NCBI GenBank assembly: GCA_029582165.1
Contig: CM055868.1
Location: forward strand, 22,629,891 to 22,693,890
Length of the DNA stretch: 64,000 nt
Direction: 5' to 3'
Origin: Portulaca oleracea
Taxonomy: Eukaryota > Streptophyta > Magnoliopsida > Caryophyllales > Portulacaceae
Part shown: piece after piece, positions 21,610 through 31,886 of the stretch
How the letters are laid out: each line of letters starts with the position of its first letter
Position numbering within the stretch: position 1 is the first letter of the stretch
Position numbers and translations under genes: made by a program
The notes under the pieces: model-generated
Database searches by the model: none
The model's input: the letters and a program-made list of their open reading frames with translations, nothing else
Told to the model about the DNA's origin: nothing

Positions 21610-22442
21610 GGACTTTTGAAGCTATTAAAGTGAACACCACATGCAAGAAAGACATAAATTATCCTTGTTAACTACTATTAGAAAAATGTAAAAAATATTT
21701 TTTTGATAAATTATCATGTGAGAATTTACTAAATAAGGATGAATCTTGAAAAACGTAAAAGACACTTATTTGTGGAAAAGGAGACTAATTAATTAAACTG
21801 AACAAAAAAGATGGGTGTATGATGGAGACTTGGGTTGTATTTAGATGAAAAGAAGTATGATGGTGACAGGAGTTGATTTAGGTCCTATTCTTTAAAGTGG
21901 TAAATTATGTTTATTCTTGTTTAAGCTTAATTTACCTTAGCTTACCTTACACAATTCCTAAAAAACACTCAAACTAAAGTCGAAATTTTAGTAATAAAAT
22001 ACATTACCCCACCACTAATTTACCTAACACAAATTTTGTCCTTATGTTTCCTTTTCTTTCTTTATCTTACCAAACCTGGCTTGAACCAATAACTCTAAGG
22101 AGTATGACCTTAAACGCTTATATAATGACGTGCAGTGGAGGTGTTATAATTTTTTTTAATATTACTTTAATTATTTTAGATATAAGAAGATTAACATGGT
22201 CATAATAGTTAAGAATAGCATGGTCAACACTAATTATGAGCAATTCATTGGGTTTTTACTTCAATAATAAGAGGTTTTAACTTATTCAGTTTGTAAAAGC
22301 AAGAGGGAAGGTGAGAGGTGATGTGATTGAAAATAAATAACCGTATTTTTTTTTGTAGATGAAATTGTCCTTTCATATGACAGTCACTACATAATTTGAT
22401 AGGGGTAAAGGGGTCCATTGAAATATGAGATGACAAATTTGA
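21606..22442. other. AT-rich intergenic DNA
   Basis: No gene recognised. Near 22080-22150 the minus strand has GGTTCAAGCCAGG, another B-box-like word. The stretch ends at the target site of the Tekay element. Confidence 0.4.
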
Positions 22443-22930
22443 CCTTTTGTAACGCCCCGGAAATTCAATTATAAAAAGTCACAGTCAAACTAACGTTATC
22501 AGACAAAACTTGGCGGAAGACTTCAAATTTAGTTTGGGCGTCACTGCCGTATCCCCGAAGGAATACAAGGCGAGAAAGGAAAACACAACTGTCTGCTAAC
22601 GGTAACTACTAACAACTCAAAACAAAACTTTAAGATTTCATAACGAAAACAATATAAAAAGATTCAAGGACTTCTAGACTCGTCGTCCTCACTTCTAATT
22701 CCCGTCCCCAGCATTTAGATCTTCACCTGAAAACAAAACATTTCAAAAATGAGGGGGAAATCTCAATAATGTCTACCCCTAACATTTAAAACAGTTTAAG
22801 TTCATTTCAATTCATTCTGGGGAGAGGGATCGAATCAAACGTTTTACAAACCTTTAATCCCATACTGTTTCCTCAACCCATCCAATCCATATTTTAATTT
22901 GCGGGCGGGATACCAAATCCCTTAAAGTAA

Positions 22931-23049
22931 CATCGCCTACCAAAGGCATCAAGAACATCGCCTACCAAAGGCATAAATAAGATCGCCCACCAAAGGCATC
23001 AAAACATCGCCTACCAAAGGCATCAAGAACATCGCCCACCAAAGGCATA
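22931..23049. repeat. Minisatellite in Tekay LTR, about 25-bp unit
   Basis: Five units of CATCGCCTACCAAAGGCAT plus 4-6 variable bases, with a CCTACC/CCCACC alternation between units. The same array, unit for unit, is in the other LTR at 32371-32489, so it predates this insertion. Confidence 0.92.
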
Positions 23050-24964
23050 AAAATACTATCCTATATCAGGGAAGGAAGCCCTGATCTCCTGGTCCATAAC
23101 CCTGCAGGTTGTTACACCTGCACAACAGGTTATCCCCCGAAACCCGCTTAACGTTTCCACTTGAATTATTTATAAAATATTCAAACTCAACTCACGACTC
23201 TCAAGTCAAACCATCCCAAGTTATCAAAACCATTAACAAAACTTTGAATAAAAGACCATCCAATTTCTCAACTCAAATAAACCAAGATCACAATCGAATC
23301 AAAACAGATGGTCGTATTTCAACAAAAGTCCCCTTTCGGGATGCAATTCTCAAAATAGATTATAAAACATCAAAACACATTTAAAGAGCATCCCGATGGG
23401 GATTAGATCATAGACAATTACCTGAATAACGTCACAGTACAGCAATAAGGAGAACACACTTGAGCTCACTATCGTCACGCACTAACTCGGACCTAGAATA
23501 AGAATAATTATCTAATCAAAACGCGTTCTAACGAAGTTAGTATTAACTATCAACTACCTAACCCATCCCCTAGGAACACTTAGGTTCCTATTATTTTTTA
23601 TTTACACTTAACACACTCAAGGAATTATATAACAAGTTCACACATAAAATTTACTCAACAATTTTCATAAATAAAAGCAAGCAGAGGACAGATTGTAATG
23701 TTCACATAAAACGGGTAACAACTCGACTTCCCGCCATCCTATGGGTCTGGTTCTGGACTTTTCAGAAACCTCCGGATGTCAACTAAAACTTCTATGTTGA
23801 TGACCAAGCCCATATCAGTCCCGAAAGACTCTAAAAACACCCATCTTCCCAATTGATCCAGATCTGACAGGTTCTGGTAAAAAGATTGTAACTCGGGTTA
23901 TACAAATCAAACGTTCGATCCGTAAAATTCCTATGGTTCCAAACATCTAAGGAAACCTCCAGTTAAAAGGGTTCTATCAAAGAGTAACTATACTAATCGT
24001 GGCAACCCGATCTTTAGACACTAACAAAACTGTCCCGTTACCGGTTCTTAATAAAATTGTAATTTCGGTTCTAACTTTTACCAATTGATCTCCGGGTTCT
24101 AATTTGGGCTCAAAACAGTAACTAGGGTCTAAGGTACAAAGTCCAACTTAACTTAGGTCCAACAATTAAACTTTTAACATTAACCCAATTTAGAAAACAT
24201 GGAAACACTTTACTAATTTTAATCCATCCTAAAATCAAACAAGAAAATATAACACTTAACATGAATTATTTACAAGGTTATAACAGCAAAGCAAGAATTT
24301 CAAAGAACAATAAAAGGTGGTTAAACATGTGGTTTCTTTAATCAAGATTCAAGGAGGTCTTTAGGAAATATAACATAAGGTATAATATGACAAGTAACTA
24401 CTAATCAAGAAGTAAAAACCCAACAACCAATTCTTTTACTAACTAAAAGAAGAATTCAAGAATCAAGAAAGACTTAAAGAACATGTAATAATATTTAACA
24501 AGAAACCTAATTAATTTTTAAGAATCAAGATTTAACAAGAATCGAATTACTAACAAAGATTGAATCTAAATTAAACAACCTAATTTGTTAATCAAGAATT
24601 TAACCTAGATGTTACACTTTCCAATTTCGTGCATATAATAATATAGTGATCTAACCTAATATGATTTATAAGGAATATAAAGAACTATAAAGAAACACCT
24701 TTAAACCTAATAACCAACTATTACAACTTAATCTAATTACAATTTACAACATAAAATTACATATAACAAATAAACAAATTACACATAACAATTAACAATT
24801 TATACATAATTACAACCAAGAAATATTTAAAAATAATTTTCCTAATTACAAAACTAATCATAAATAATACAATTCAATAATTATAAAAACAATTAAATTT
24901 TGAAATTAAAAACAGAAAAGAAAAAGGAAAAAGAAAACGAAAATATCAAAAATATTAGAAATCA

Positions 24965-25445
24965 GTTAGGGTTTAGGGTTAGGGTTTACGTAGGGTTCAG
25001 GGCAGTTTCCCTGCGATGCAAGCGGCGGTGGTCGGGGGTGTTGGCGTCGGGGTCGAGGTCGGTGGTTAGGGCGCCGTCGGAGGTCGTCGGGGATTTTCGG
25101 TCGAACAGCAGCGGCAACGCAGCGTGGCGATTTCGAGGTTTTCTTCGACAGGACGACTCTGCGGCGTTAGAAGCGGTCGAGAGTCGGCGAGGGTGGCGAC
25201 GGCGGCGCTGGTGGGCGACGGTGGTGTAGGCGATTCCCGGCGGTGGTGGCGGCGGGAGAGGAAAAGAGAGAAAAGAGGGAGAAAAGGGGAAGAGAAAGGT
25301 GGTTGTGGTGGTGTGTCCCGGCGGTGCAGGCGGCGGCCGTCTGGTGGCGCGGTTGCTGGGCGCGGCAGAGAGGAGGGGGAGAGAGAGATGGGAGAGGGGG
25401 AAGACTAGGGTTAGGGTTTAGGGTTTGAAGATTAGGGTTTGAGGG
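24965..25445 (-). promoter_or_regulatory. Tekay LTR promoter zone: TATA and telo-boxes
   Basis: The minus strand has TATAAAAA (25466 to 25459). Within about 20-60 bases downstream lie repeats of AAACCCTAA / CCCTAAACCCTAACCCTAG (25405-25440), then a C/T-rich leader (25010-25400) and a second telo-box cluster (24965-24995). Telo-boxes near transcription starts are known in plant genes for translation machinery. The frames on either strand are low-complexity and I do not call genes. Confidence 0.7.
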
Positions 25446-25858
25446 AGGGAGAAAGAGGTTTTTATACTACCCACTTAATTAAGGCCCAATTAGTCTAATC
25501 CTAACTCTTAGCCCAACCCAACACTAAAACAAAATCTGATTTTCTAAAGACAACTAATAATAATACTAATAGCAATAATAATAATAATACTGATAATAAT
25601 ATAATCACATAGCAAATAATATTCACGTAATTAATCACATAACCCAATAATATTAATAGTAATTTTAATAATAAAAAAAGTAAAACTAATAATACTAAAC
25701 CCATGAAATTACCGATATACCCTTGTTAGTCTCTCACGATCCTACGAGCTCAAGTGTTAGCAAAATAAAACACAAACGAATAATAATAAATAACGAAGTC
25801 AAACCTAATTTACTAACGACATCACGGTCAACATCTTTGTATTTTTCGGGGTTTTACA

Positions 25859-26010
25859 TCATTACCTTCTTAAAACAAGTTTCGTCCTGAAAATTTAAAC
25901 TTAACCCTAACGGTCCGGTAAGGAAACTAACGGTTCCAATCCTCCTAAAACTCGAGGTTTTACATCATTACCTTCTTAAACGAAGTTTCGTCCCCGAAAC
26001 TTGACGCGCC
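25859..26010 (-). repeat. Duplicated polypurine region before the 3' LTR
   Basis: The block GTTTTACATCATTACC continuing through TTCTTAAA..GAAGTTTCGTCC occurs at 25851 and again at 25963, a tandem duplication of about 112 bp spanning the LTR start and polypurine tract. On the minus strand AAGAAGGTAATGA lies right before the LTR start and is the probable tract. Confidence 0.7.
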
Positions 26011-26133
26011 TTAGGCTTGGAACAAGTGAGGGTACTTCTTCCTCATTTCGTCTTCTGTTTCCCAGGTTGCTTCCGTTGTGGTATGATTTGCCCATCGTAC
26101 TTTTACCAAGGGAACTACTTTCCTCCTAAGCTA
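26011..26133 (-). pseudogene. Chromodomain at the Tekay Pol C-terminus
   Basis: After an in-frame TAG (26131-26133, following DRREK) the frame continues LRRKVVPLVKVRWANH and ATWETEDEMRKKYPHLF to a TAA at 26011. This is the conserved chromodomain tail of Tekay/Del integrases, thought to direct integration to marked chromatin. The stop probably replaces a Gln codon (CAG to TAG) and would remove the domain from the protein. Confidence 0.85.
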
Positions 26134-27457
26134 CTTTTCCCTACGGTCTAGTATCTCTAGCGGTTGCTCTTCATAGCTCAGATCTTCTTGCAGTTGAAGC
26201 GGCTCGGGATTAATCACGTGAGTCGGGTCCGGAATGTATTTCCTAAATTGTGACACATGGAAGACATTGTGCAGTCTGGGGAGTTCTCCTGGCAGTTGCA
26301 ACTTGTAGGCAACCTCTCCGATGCGTTCCAAGATTGGATATGGCCCGATAAACCTTGGTGTCAACTTCCCTGACTGGCCGAATCTCATAACTCCCTTCGT
26401 GGGTGAAACCCGCAAAAACACGTATTCCCCTACTTCGAACTCTAAAGGTCTTCTCCTTCTGTCAGCATAACTCTTTTGTCGACTTTGTGCTGCCTTCATC
26501 TTGTCTTGAATAATCCGAACCTTCTGAGTAGTAGCCTGTATTAGGTCTGGTCCGATCGTTAGAGCTTCATCGATGTCCTTCCAACATAGGGGAGTTCTAC
26601 ATCTCCTTCCATACAAAGCTTCGAAGGGTGACATCCCTATACTAGCATGGTAACTGTTGTTGTACGAGAACTCAATGAGAATTAACTCGTCATCCCACGA
26701 GTCCTTGAAATCCAATGCGCATGCTCGTAACATATCTTCGAAGGTTTGGATGGTCCTCTCATGCGCCCCATCCATTTGGGTGAAATGCGGTACTAAACTT
26801 GAGCTTTGTACCAAACGCCTCTTGTAACTTTTTCCAAAAACCAGACTGGAATCTGGTGTCTCTGTCTGAGACTATAGAACTGGGTACTCCATGTAACCTT
26901 ACAATCTCCCTTACATAGGCTTGAGCTAGCTGATCTAGGGACCAGTTGTTGGCGATGGCTAGGAAATGAGCTGACTTGGTCAAACGATCTACAATCACCC
27001 ATATTGCATTGTGTTTCCGCCTGGTCCTTGGTAGACCTATCACAAAATCCATTGATATCGAATCCCATTTCCACTCAGGGACGTCTAACAGTTGCAGAAG
27101 TCCGGCTGGTCGTTGATGCTCTGCCTTGACTCGCTGGCATGTAAGGCACTTTGCCACAAAGTCTGCCACTTCTTGTTTCATATTACTCCACCAGAACATC
27201 TGCTTCAGGTCTTTGTACAGCTTATTTCCCACTAGATGCACTGAATATGGCGTATTGTGCCCCTCTTCTAAAATCTTTCTTTTCAGCTCCTCCATATTAG
27301 GTATGCAGATGCGATTATGGAATCGTAACGTACCATCTTCATGGATCACAAAACCAGGGGCTTTCCCCTGCAAAACTTCCTCCCGTATCTTGACAAGCTG
27401 CAAATCCAGCTCTTGAGTCCTCTTGATCTCTTCCATAAGGGTAGGTTGCAACTCCAT
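26134..27457 (-). pseudogene. Tekay integrase
   Basis: Zinc-binding part: HNTPYSVHLVGNKLYKDLKQ and FVAKCLTCQRVKAEHQ. Catalytic core: SISMDFVIGLPRTRRKHNAI (Asp), SSIVSDRDTRF (Asp), HERTIQTFEDMLRAC (Glu). Then a GPY/F-like stretch FIGPYPILERIGEVAYKLQL and LHNVFHVSQFRKY. The frame shifts near 26790: the sequence FHP jumps to another frame with loss of two bases, before the catalytic Glu. The 5' join to RNase H is also shifted, near 27460. Confidence 0.93.
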
Positions 27458-28690
27458 GGCATTGTCTGACTTTCCTTCCAGGTGTCACCACGTTAATTTC
27501 CAGCCTCCTAAACTCCTCGCATAGCTCGTGCGGCATCATCATCAAGTGATTTACAGCAGGATAGGGTCTCCTACTCAGGGCATCAGCCACTACATTTGCT
27601 TTTCCGGGATGATATTGGAAGCTTACATCATAGTCCTTCAGAAATTCCAGCCATCCAGTATGCCTAAGGTTTAGCTCTTTCTGGGTGAAAAGGTATTTCA
27701 AACTCTGATGGTCAGTGAACACCTCGCAGTGTACTCCATAAAGGCAGTGCCTCCAGATCTTAAGCGCAAAAACCACTGCTGCCAATTCCAAGTCATGAGT
27801 GGGGTAATTCTTCTCATGCGTCTTCAGTTGCCTGGATGCATATGCAATCACCTTCCCATCCTGCATGAACACACAACCCAATCCACCATGCGATGCGTCA
27901 CTGTAGATAACAAAACCCTCGTTCCCCTGAGGTAAAGCGAGAATAGGGGTTGAGGTAAGCCTCTTCTTCAACTCCTGGAATGCTTGCTCACATTTTTCCG
28001 ACCATGCGAACTTCATTGCCTTTCGAGTCAAATTGGTCAACGGGGTGGCGATTTTCGAGATATCTTGCACGAACTTCCTATAATACCCTGCCAAGCCCAG
28101 AAAACTCCTAACCTCCGTGGCATTCTTCGGTGTCGGCCACTTGGTGATGGCCTCCACCTTTTGGGGGTCTACTGCTACTCCTTCCTTGGACACCACATGT
28201 CCTAAGAATGCTACTTGTTCCAACCAAAACTCACACTTGTTAAGCTTCGCATAAAGCTCGTTGCTCCGTAGAGTCGCCAATACTTCTCTCAGATGATTCG
28301 CATGCTCCTCTCGTGTTCCTGAATATACCAATATGTCGTCGATGAACACCACTACAAATTTATCCAGGAACGGCTTGAACACTCTGTTCATCAAATCCAT
28401 GAAGGCGGCTGGGGCATTTGTAAGCCCAAAAGGCATTACCACGAACTCATAATGGCCATACCGAGTTCGGAATGCGGTTTTAGAGATATCTTCTTCGCGA
28501 ATTCTTAACTGGTGATAACCCAACCTCAGGTCTATCTTAGAAAACGTTGTTCTTTGCTCATCGGTCGAAAAGATCATCAATACGAGGTAGAGTAGCGATT
28601 CTTGCGGTAATCTTGTTCAACTCCGTGAATCGATGCACAACCTCATGCTACCATCCTTCTTCTTCACGATGCAGTGCTCCCATGGTGACG
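27458..28690 (-). pseudogene. Tekay reverse transcriptase and RNase H
   Basis: RT motifs: [35 protein letters not shown], catalytic [29 protein letters not shown] and [15 protein letters not shown]. RNase [49 protein letters not shown] and [11 protein letters not shown]. One long frame (28580 to 27500) covers most of it. The first RT segment (GYIRP..SMRLCID) is split over three frames between 28690 and 28580. Confidence 0.94.
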
Positions 28691-30033
28691 TCTTTGGGTC
28701 GTATATATCCCTTTTCTAGCAGCTCGTCCAGCTGAGTCTTCAACTCCTTAAGCTCTGCGGGCGCCATGCGATATGGGGCTTTTGAAACAGGTGCGGCCTC
28801 GGGCTCCAAATCGATGCAGAAATTTACCTCCCTGATTGGAGGCAAGCCCGGGATCTCCTCCGGAAATACATCAGAATACTCCCGCACTACCGGGATATCC
28901 TCAATCGTAAGCTCCTCCGCCTTGGTGTCGATTACGTTGAATAGAAACCCTTCACAACCTTGGCCCAACAACTTCTGAGCCTTGAGGGCAGAGATGATCC
29001 GCACACTCTGAAGATGCCTATCACTCCAATGCACTACCTTCTTCCCGTTCGGTCCAATTAAGGTCACCTTTTGCTTATAACAATCTATTTGGGCTCTATA
29101 TTTTGCTACCCAGTCCATCCCCAAAATAGCGTCGAACTCCATTAGGTCAAACATATAAAGGTCGGCCTCAAACTCCTGTCCTGCTATCACTATAGGACAT
29201 CCACCATATAACTCTCCACAACTAATGGTATCCGCGGTAGGTAGGGCTACCGACATAGGCTTACTATTCTTCGAGGGTTTCATCTTAGCCTTCTCTACTA
29301 TAGCTTGTCCAACAAAAGAATGACTAGCACCAGAATCAAATAAAATAGAGACATTGTAGAGGTGGAGAGAGAAGGTACCCGTCACAACGTCTGCTTCATT
29401 CTCAGCCTCTTCTTTCCTCATTACATATACTCGTCCTCCTGTGTTGCGCGGCGGTTGTTGTTGCGGACGAGGCGGGTTTGCTGGCCTCCCTTGGTTATTC
29501 TGATTTCCACCAGATCCACCTTGGTTTTGCTGTTGTGACCTTTGGTTCCCATTATAGCCTCCCCGATTTTGATATGTTGTCTGCGGGGCTCTCCAATTCC
29601 CGTTATTCTCATTATTTCCATTACTTCCGTTGCTTCCATTGTTCCCTCCACTTCGGCCCCCTGTCGGCTGCTGAAGGCACTGACGTACCTGATGTTGAAA
29701 ACTCCCGCAGTTGAAACATCCTCCTCGCACGTTCCTTGCTCTACAATCCCGGGGATAATGGCCTGGTCGACCACAAACCTTGTATATTGGAATATTCAAT
29801 GGCCTACGCCCCGAAGACTGGTTTCCCTGCCAGTTGTTAGGGCGGAACCTCTTCTCCTGATAATGTTGAGGTGGGTTAAAACGGGGTGGCTCTTTCCTCT
29901 TTTGCGCCTGTATGCCTAACTGTCGTTCCATGTCATGCATCACCCTTTCTACAGTGAGGGCAACGTTCGACGTATTGCGGTAGGCGTGAACTCGCGATGA
30001 CATGCGATCCACGAATCTTGCGATTCGATCCAT
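28691..30033 (-). pseudogene. Tekay gag C-terminus and protease
   Basis: Single 460-codon frame. It contains two zinc knuckles (CGRPGHYPRDC and CFNCGSFQHQVRQC), a Gly/Asn/Gln-rich linker, the aspartic protease site ILFDSGASHSFV, DAILGMDWVAKY, and the start of RT (EYSDVFPEEIPGLPP, YIRPK). The second knuckle has Gln where a Gly or His-proximal residue is usual. It ends at 28648 after the RT frameshift. Confidence 0.93.
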
Positions 30034-30671
30034 CGAAGCAGTCCATCCTTAGTTCGGTGGCTACCAGCGGTCTGAAACCGAGATAGTTCGGTGAACTTTG
30101 CAGAGTAGGCGAGCACGCTAGTTTCCCCTTGACGCAGATTCATGAATTCTTTTTCTTTCGCCTTCTGGAGAGAAATTGGGTAAAATCGATCCCTTAGCAC
30201 AATCTTGAAACGGTTCCAGTCGAAACCTGGTTCAGCCCTTATCTCCTTCACACTCGCCCACCACAAATCGGCCTCTTCCTTCAGGTGGTAAGCAGCAAAG
30301 TCCACCCTTAACTCCTCCGGACAGTGTGTGGTGTCGAAGATCTTCTCAATCTCCCTAACCCAATCTTCAAAGACCTTGGGGTCAGCTACCCCGGTGTAAG
30401 TGGGCGGGTTGAAGCTATTGAACCTTTGGAGGAGAGTGAAGGGATCATTTTCCCTTTCTCCTCCTTGTCGATCCACCACCCTCTTCAGTAGATCCTCGTG
30501 CTTGTTAAGCATCTCAATCATCAACAGGCTAGCAAGGTCATTCCCCGGTGCTGTTGTGCTCGGCCTGGATATCAAGTGAGGAAGGCGCGATTCGATCAGC
30601 GGTTTGAGGCGCTGCTGCGGCTTGCGGCGCTCGATTCTGTGGTTGGGTTGAGAACCGTTCACGTCCGACAT
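30034..30671 (-). pseudogene. Tekay gag N-terminal part
   Basis: Starts MSDVNGSQPNHRIERRK at 30671. It contains the capsid region FEDWVREIEKIFDTTHC, YHLKEEADLWWASVK, FKIVLRDRFYPISLQKAK and FTELSRF, typical of Ty3/gypsy retrotrans_gag. A frameshift at about 30040-30060 joins it to the zinc-knuckle frame. Confidence 0.92.
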
Positions 30672-31048
30672 CCTGGTTCAAAGGGTCGATTTATACTACT
30701 TAAGGGTTTTCCAATCCATTGTCTCAACATCATACTAGAGGTAACTACTTGGTCCGGTCTTCTCACAGGGTGCTAAACAATACGAAATTGTAATTCTATT
30801 TCACCAAGTAATTTCTTATGTCATCAACTTATTTCATGAATTTTCATCACATACTGAAAGGTCACATATATACCAGTATCACAAAACAAAACTTCTATGC
30901 ACACCAATGTAATCATATGTACAACTTTCCCCATCGGGGCAAATACCCAAAAGAAACAATATACCAATATCCAGATTATATCACAGTTCAACAGAAATAC
31001 AAACGTAACAGCTATACACTCCTACTCAACACATCGTGGCCATCCCAC

Positions 31049-31701
31049 TCAGATGATCCTCCTGCATCGAGGGTACTTCCTCGCTGAAACTGGAGTCCAC
31101 TCGGGATCACTCGTCTCATTCCCCGAGCCCTCCTCAGGGTCTTCTCCTGTCCTCCAGTCCACCTCGTCCTCCTCCTCGGGCGGGATCTCATGCTCGGGCT
31201 CGACGGCGGGTGCAGCCGTGACCCTGGAGGTCACCTCGGGCTCGGAACCCTAGGCACCGTCCTCTGTGGGATCCTCCTCCGGATCTTCTTCAGGGTTATC
31301 CTCATGATCCTCAGCTGGTGCAGGAGCTGGGTTCACTTCAACCCTCTCTATCCGATTCGGGCGATCCTAGAAAAGACCCCCGGGATTCGGTGCTCCGGCT
31401 TTACCCGGTACCTCTGACACCAACAGCACGGGTGTGGGTACCCCTCCTCCGGAAGCAGGGGTGACAGCAACGACGGCACATTATGGCCCCACCACGGATC
31501 GTCTCGTAAGGTGAGTAGAAAAGCGTTGGCCTGAGCTTCCTCGTTGCCACGCAAGCAAGAGTTCAGGACATCCTTGGTGTATCGGTCGATGTCATCGTAG
31601 AAATTCAGCATGTGGGTTCCCAAGTACCCACCAGGAGGAATGGGTGTGTAACGGTGACAGCACGACGTGGGGTGCTGGTGACAGTGTGTGCGTTGTGCCA
31701 T
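31049..31701 (-). pseudogene. Leader ORF between Tekay 5' LTR and gag, unknown function
   Basis: A sense-strand frame upstream of gag. The N-terminal part (31701 to about 31350) starts MAQRTHCHQHPTSC, is basic and rich in His/Cys, and contains YDDIDRYTKDVLNSCLRGNE and LTLRDDPWWGHNVPSLL. After one frameshift near 31355 it continues as a very acidic region (APAEDHEDNPEEDPEEDPTE; then PEHEIPPEEEDEVDWRTGED) with one TAG (31250-31252), ending PRCRRII at 31049. Total about 215 residues. The coherent composition either side of the breaks suggests a once real protein. I do not recognise a family. An alternative is chance openness of a GC-richer leader. Confidence 0.55.
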
Positions 31702-31868
31702 CCTACAAGGTCAGAACGCATTACACATAAAATACTGATGGTATAATCAAAAATATTTAGGGAAAGTATGAAACCATTTTCCCCCATCCTACGCTCATCG
31801 CTCCGAACTTAGCTTCCTAGGGTCCACCTAAACCTGAAGGACTTTGAGGAGCTACTAGGTCGCAACCC

Positions 31869-31883
31869 AAAGCTCTGATACCA
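31869..31883 (-). promoter_or_regulatory. Primer-binding site of the Tekay element
   Basis: Minus strand TGGTATCAGAGCTTT, three bases inside the 5' LTR end, complementary to initiator-Met tRNA. Confidence 0.93.
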
Positions 31884-31886
31884 TTC

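Larger units (their letters stand above)
22448..25858 (-). repeat. 3' LTR of the Tekay element
   Basis: On the minus strand it runs from TGTAAAACCCCG to CGGGGCGTTACA. It contains a five-unit minisatellite, a long AT-rich part, a G-rich (plus-strand) stretch with telo-boxes, and a TATA box. Differences from the 5' LTR are scattered; a clear indel lies near 23296 against 32741-32760. Confidence 0.95.

Noticed and set aside
22931..23049. Regular short repeats in the Tekay LTR considered as a CRISPR-like array
   Set aside because: Units are about 25 bp with only 4-6 variable bases between them, duplicated identically in the other LTR, in plant DNA. It is a minisatellite.
24900..25428. Open frames in the G-rich part of the Tekay LTRs (also 34349-34925)
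   Set aside because: Low-complexity Arg/Gly/Ser or Pro/Leu-rich translations of an LTR leader; they differ between the two LTRs by indels and have no domain. Not genes.
24965..25445. Telomere-like TTTAGGG repeats as an interstitial telomere
   Set aside because: Only two to four irregular units, present at the same places in both LTRs, so they are LTR motifs and not a chromosome-end relic.
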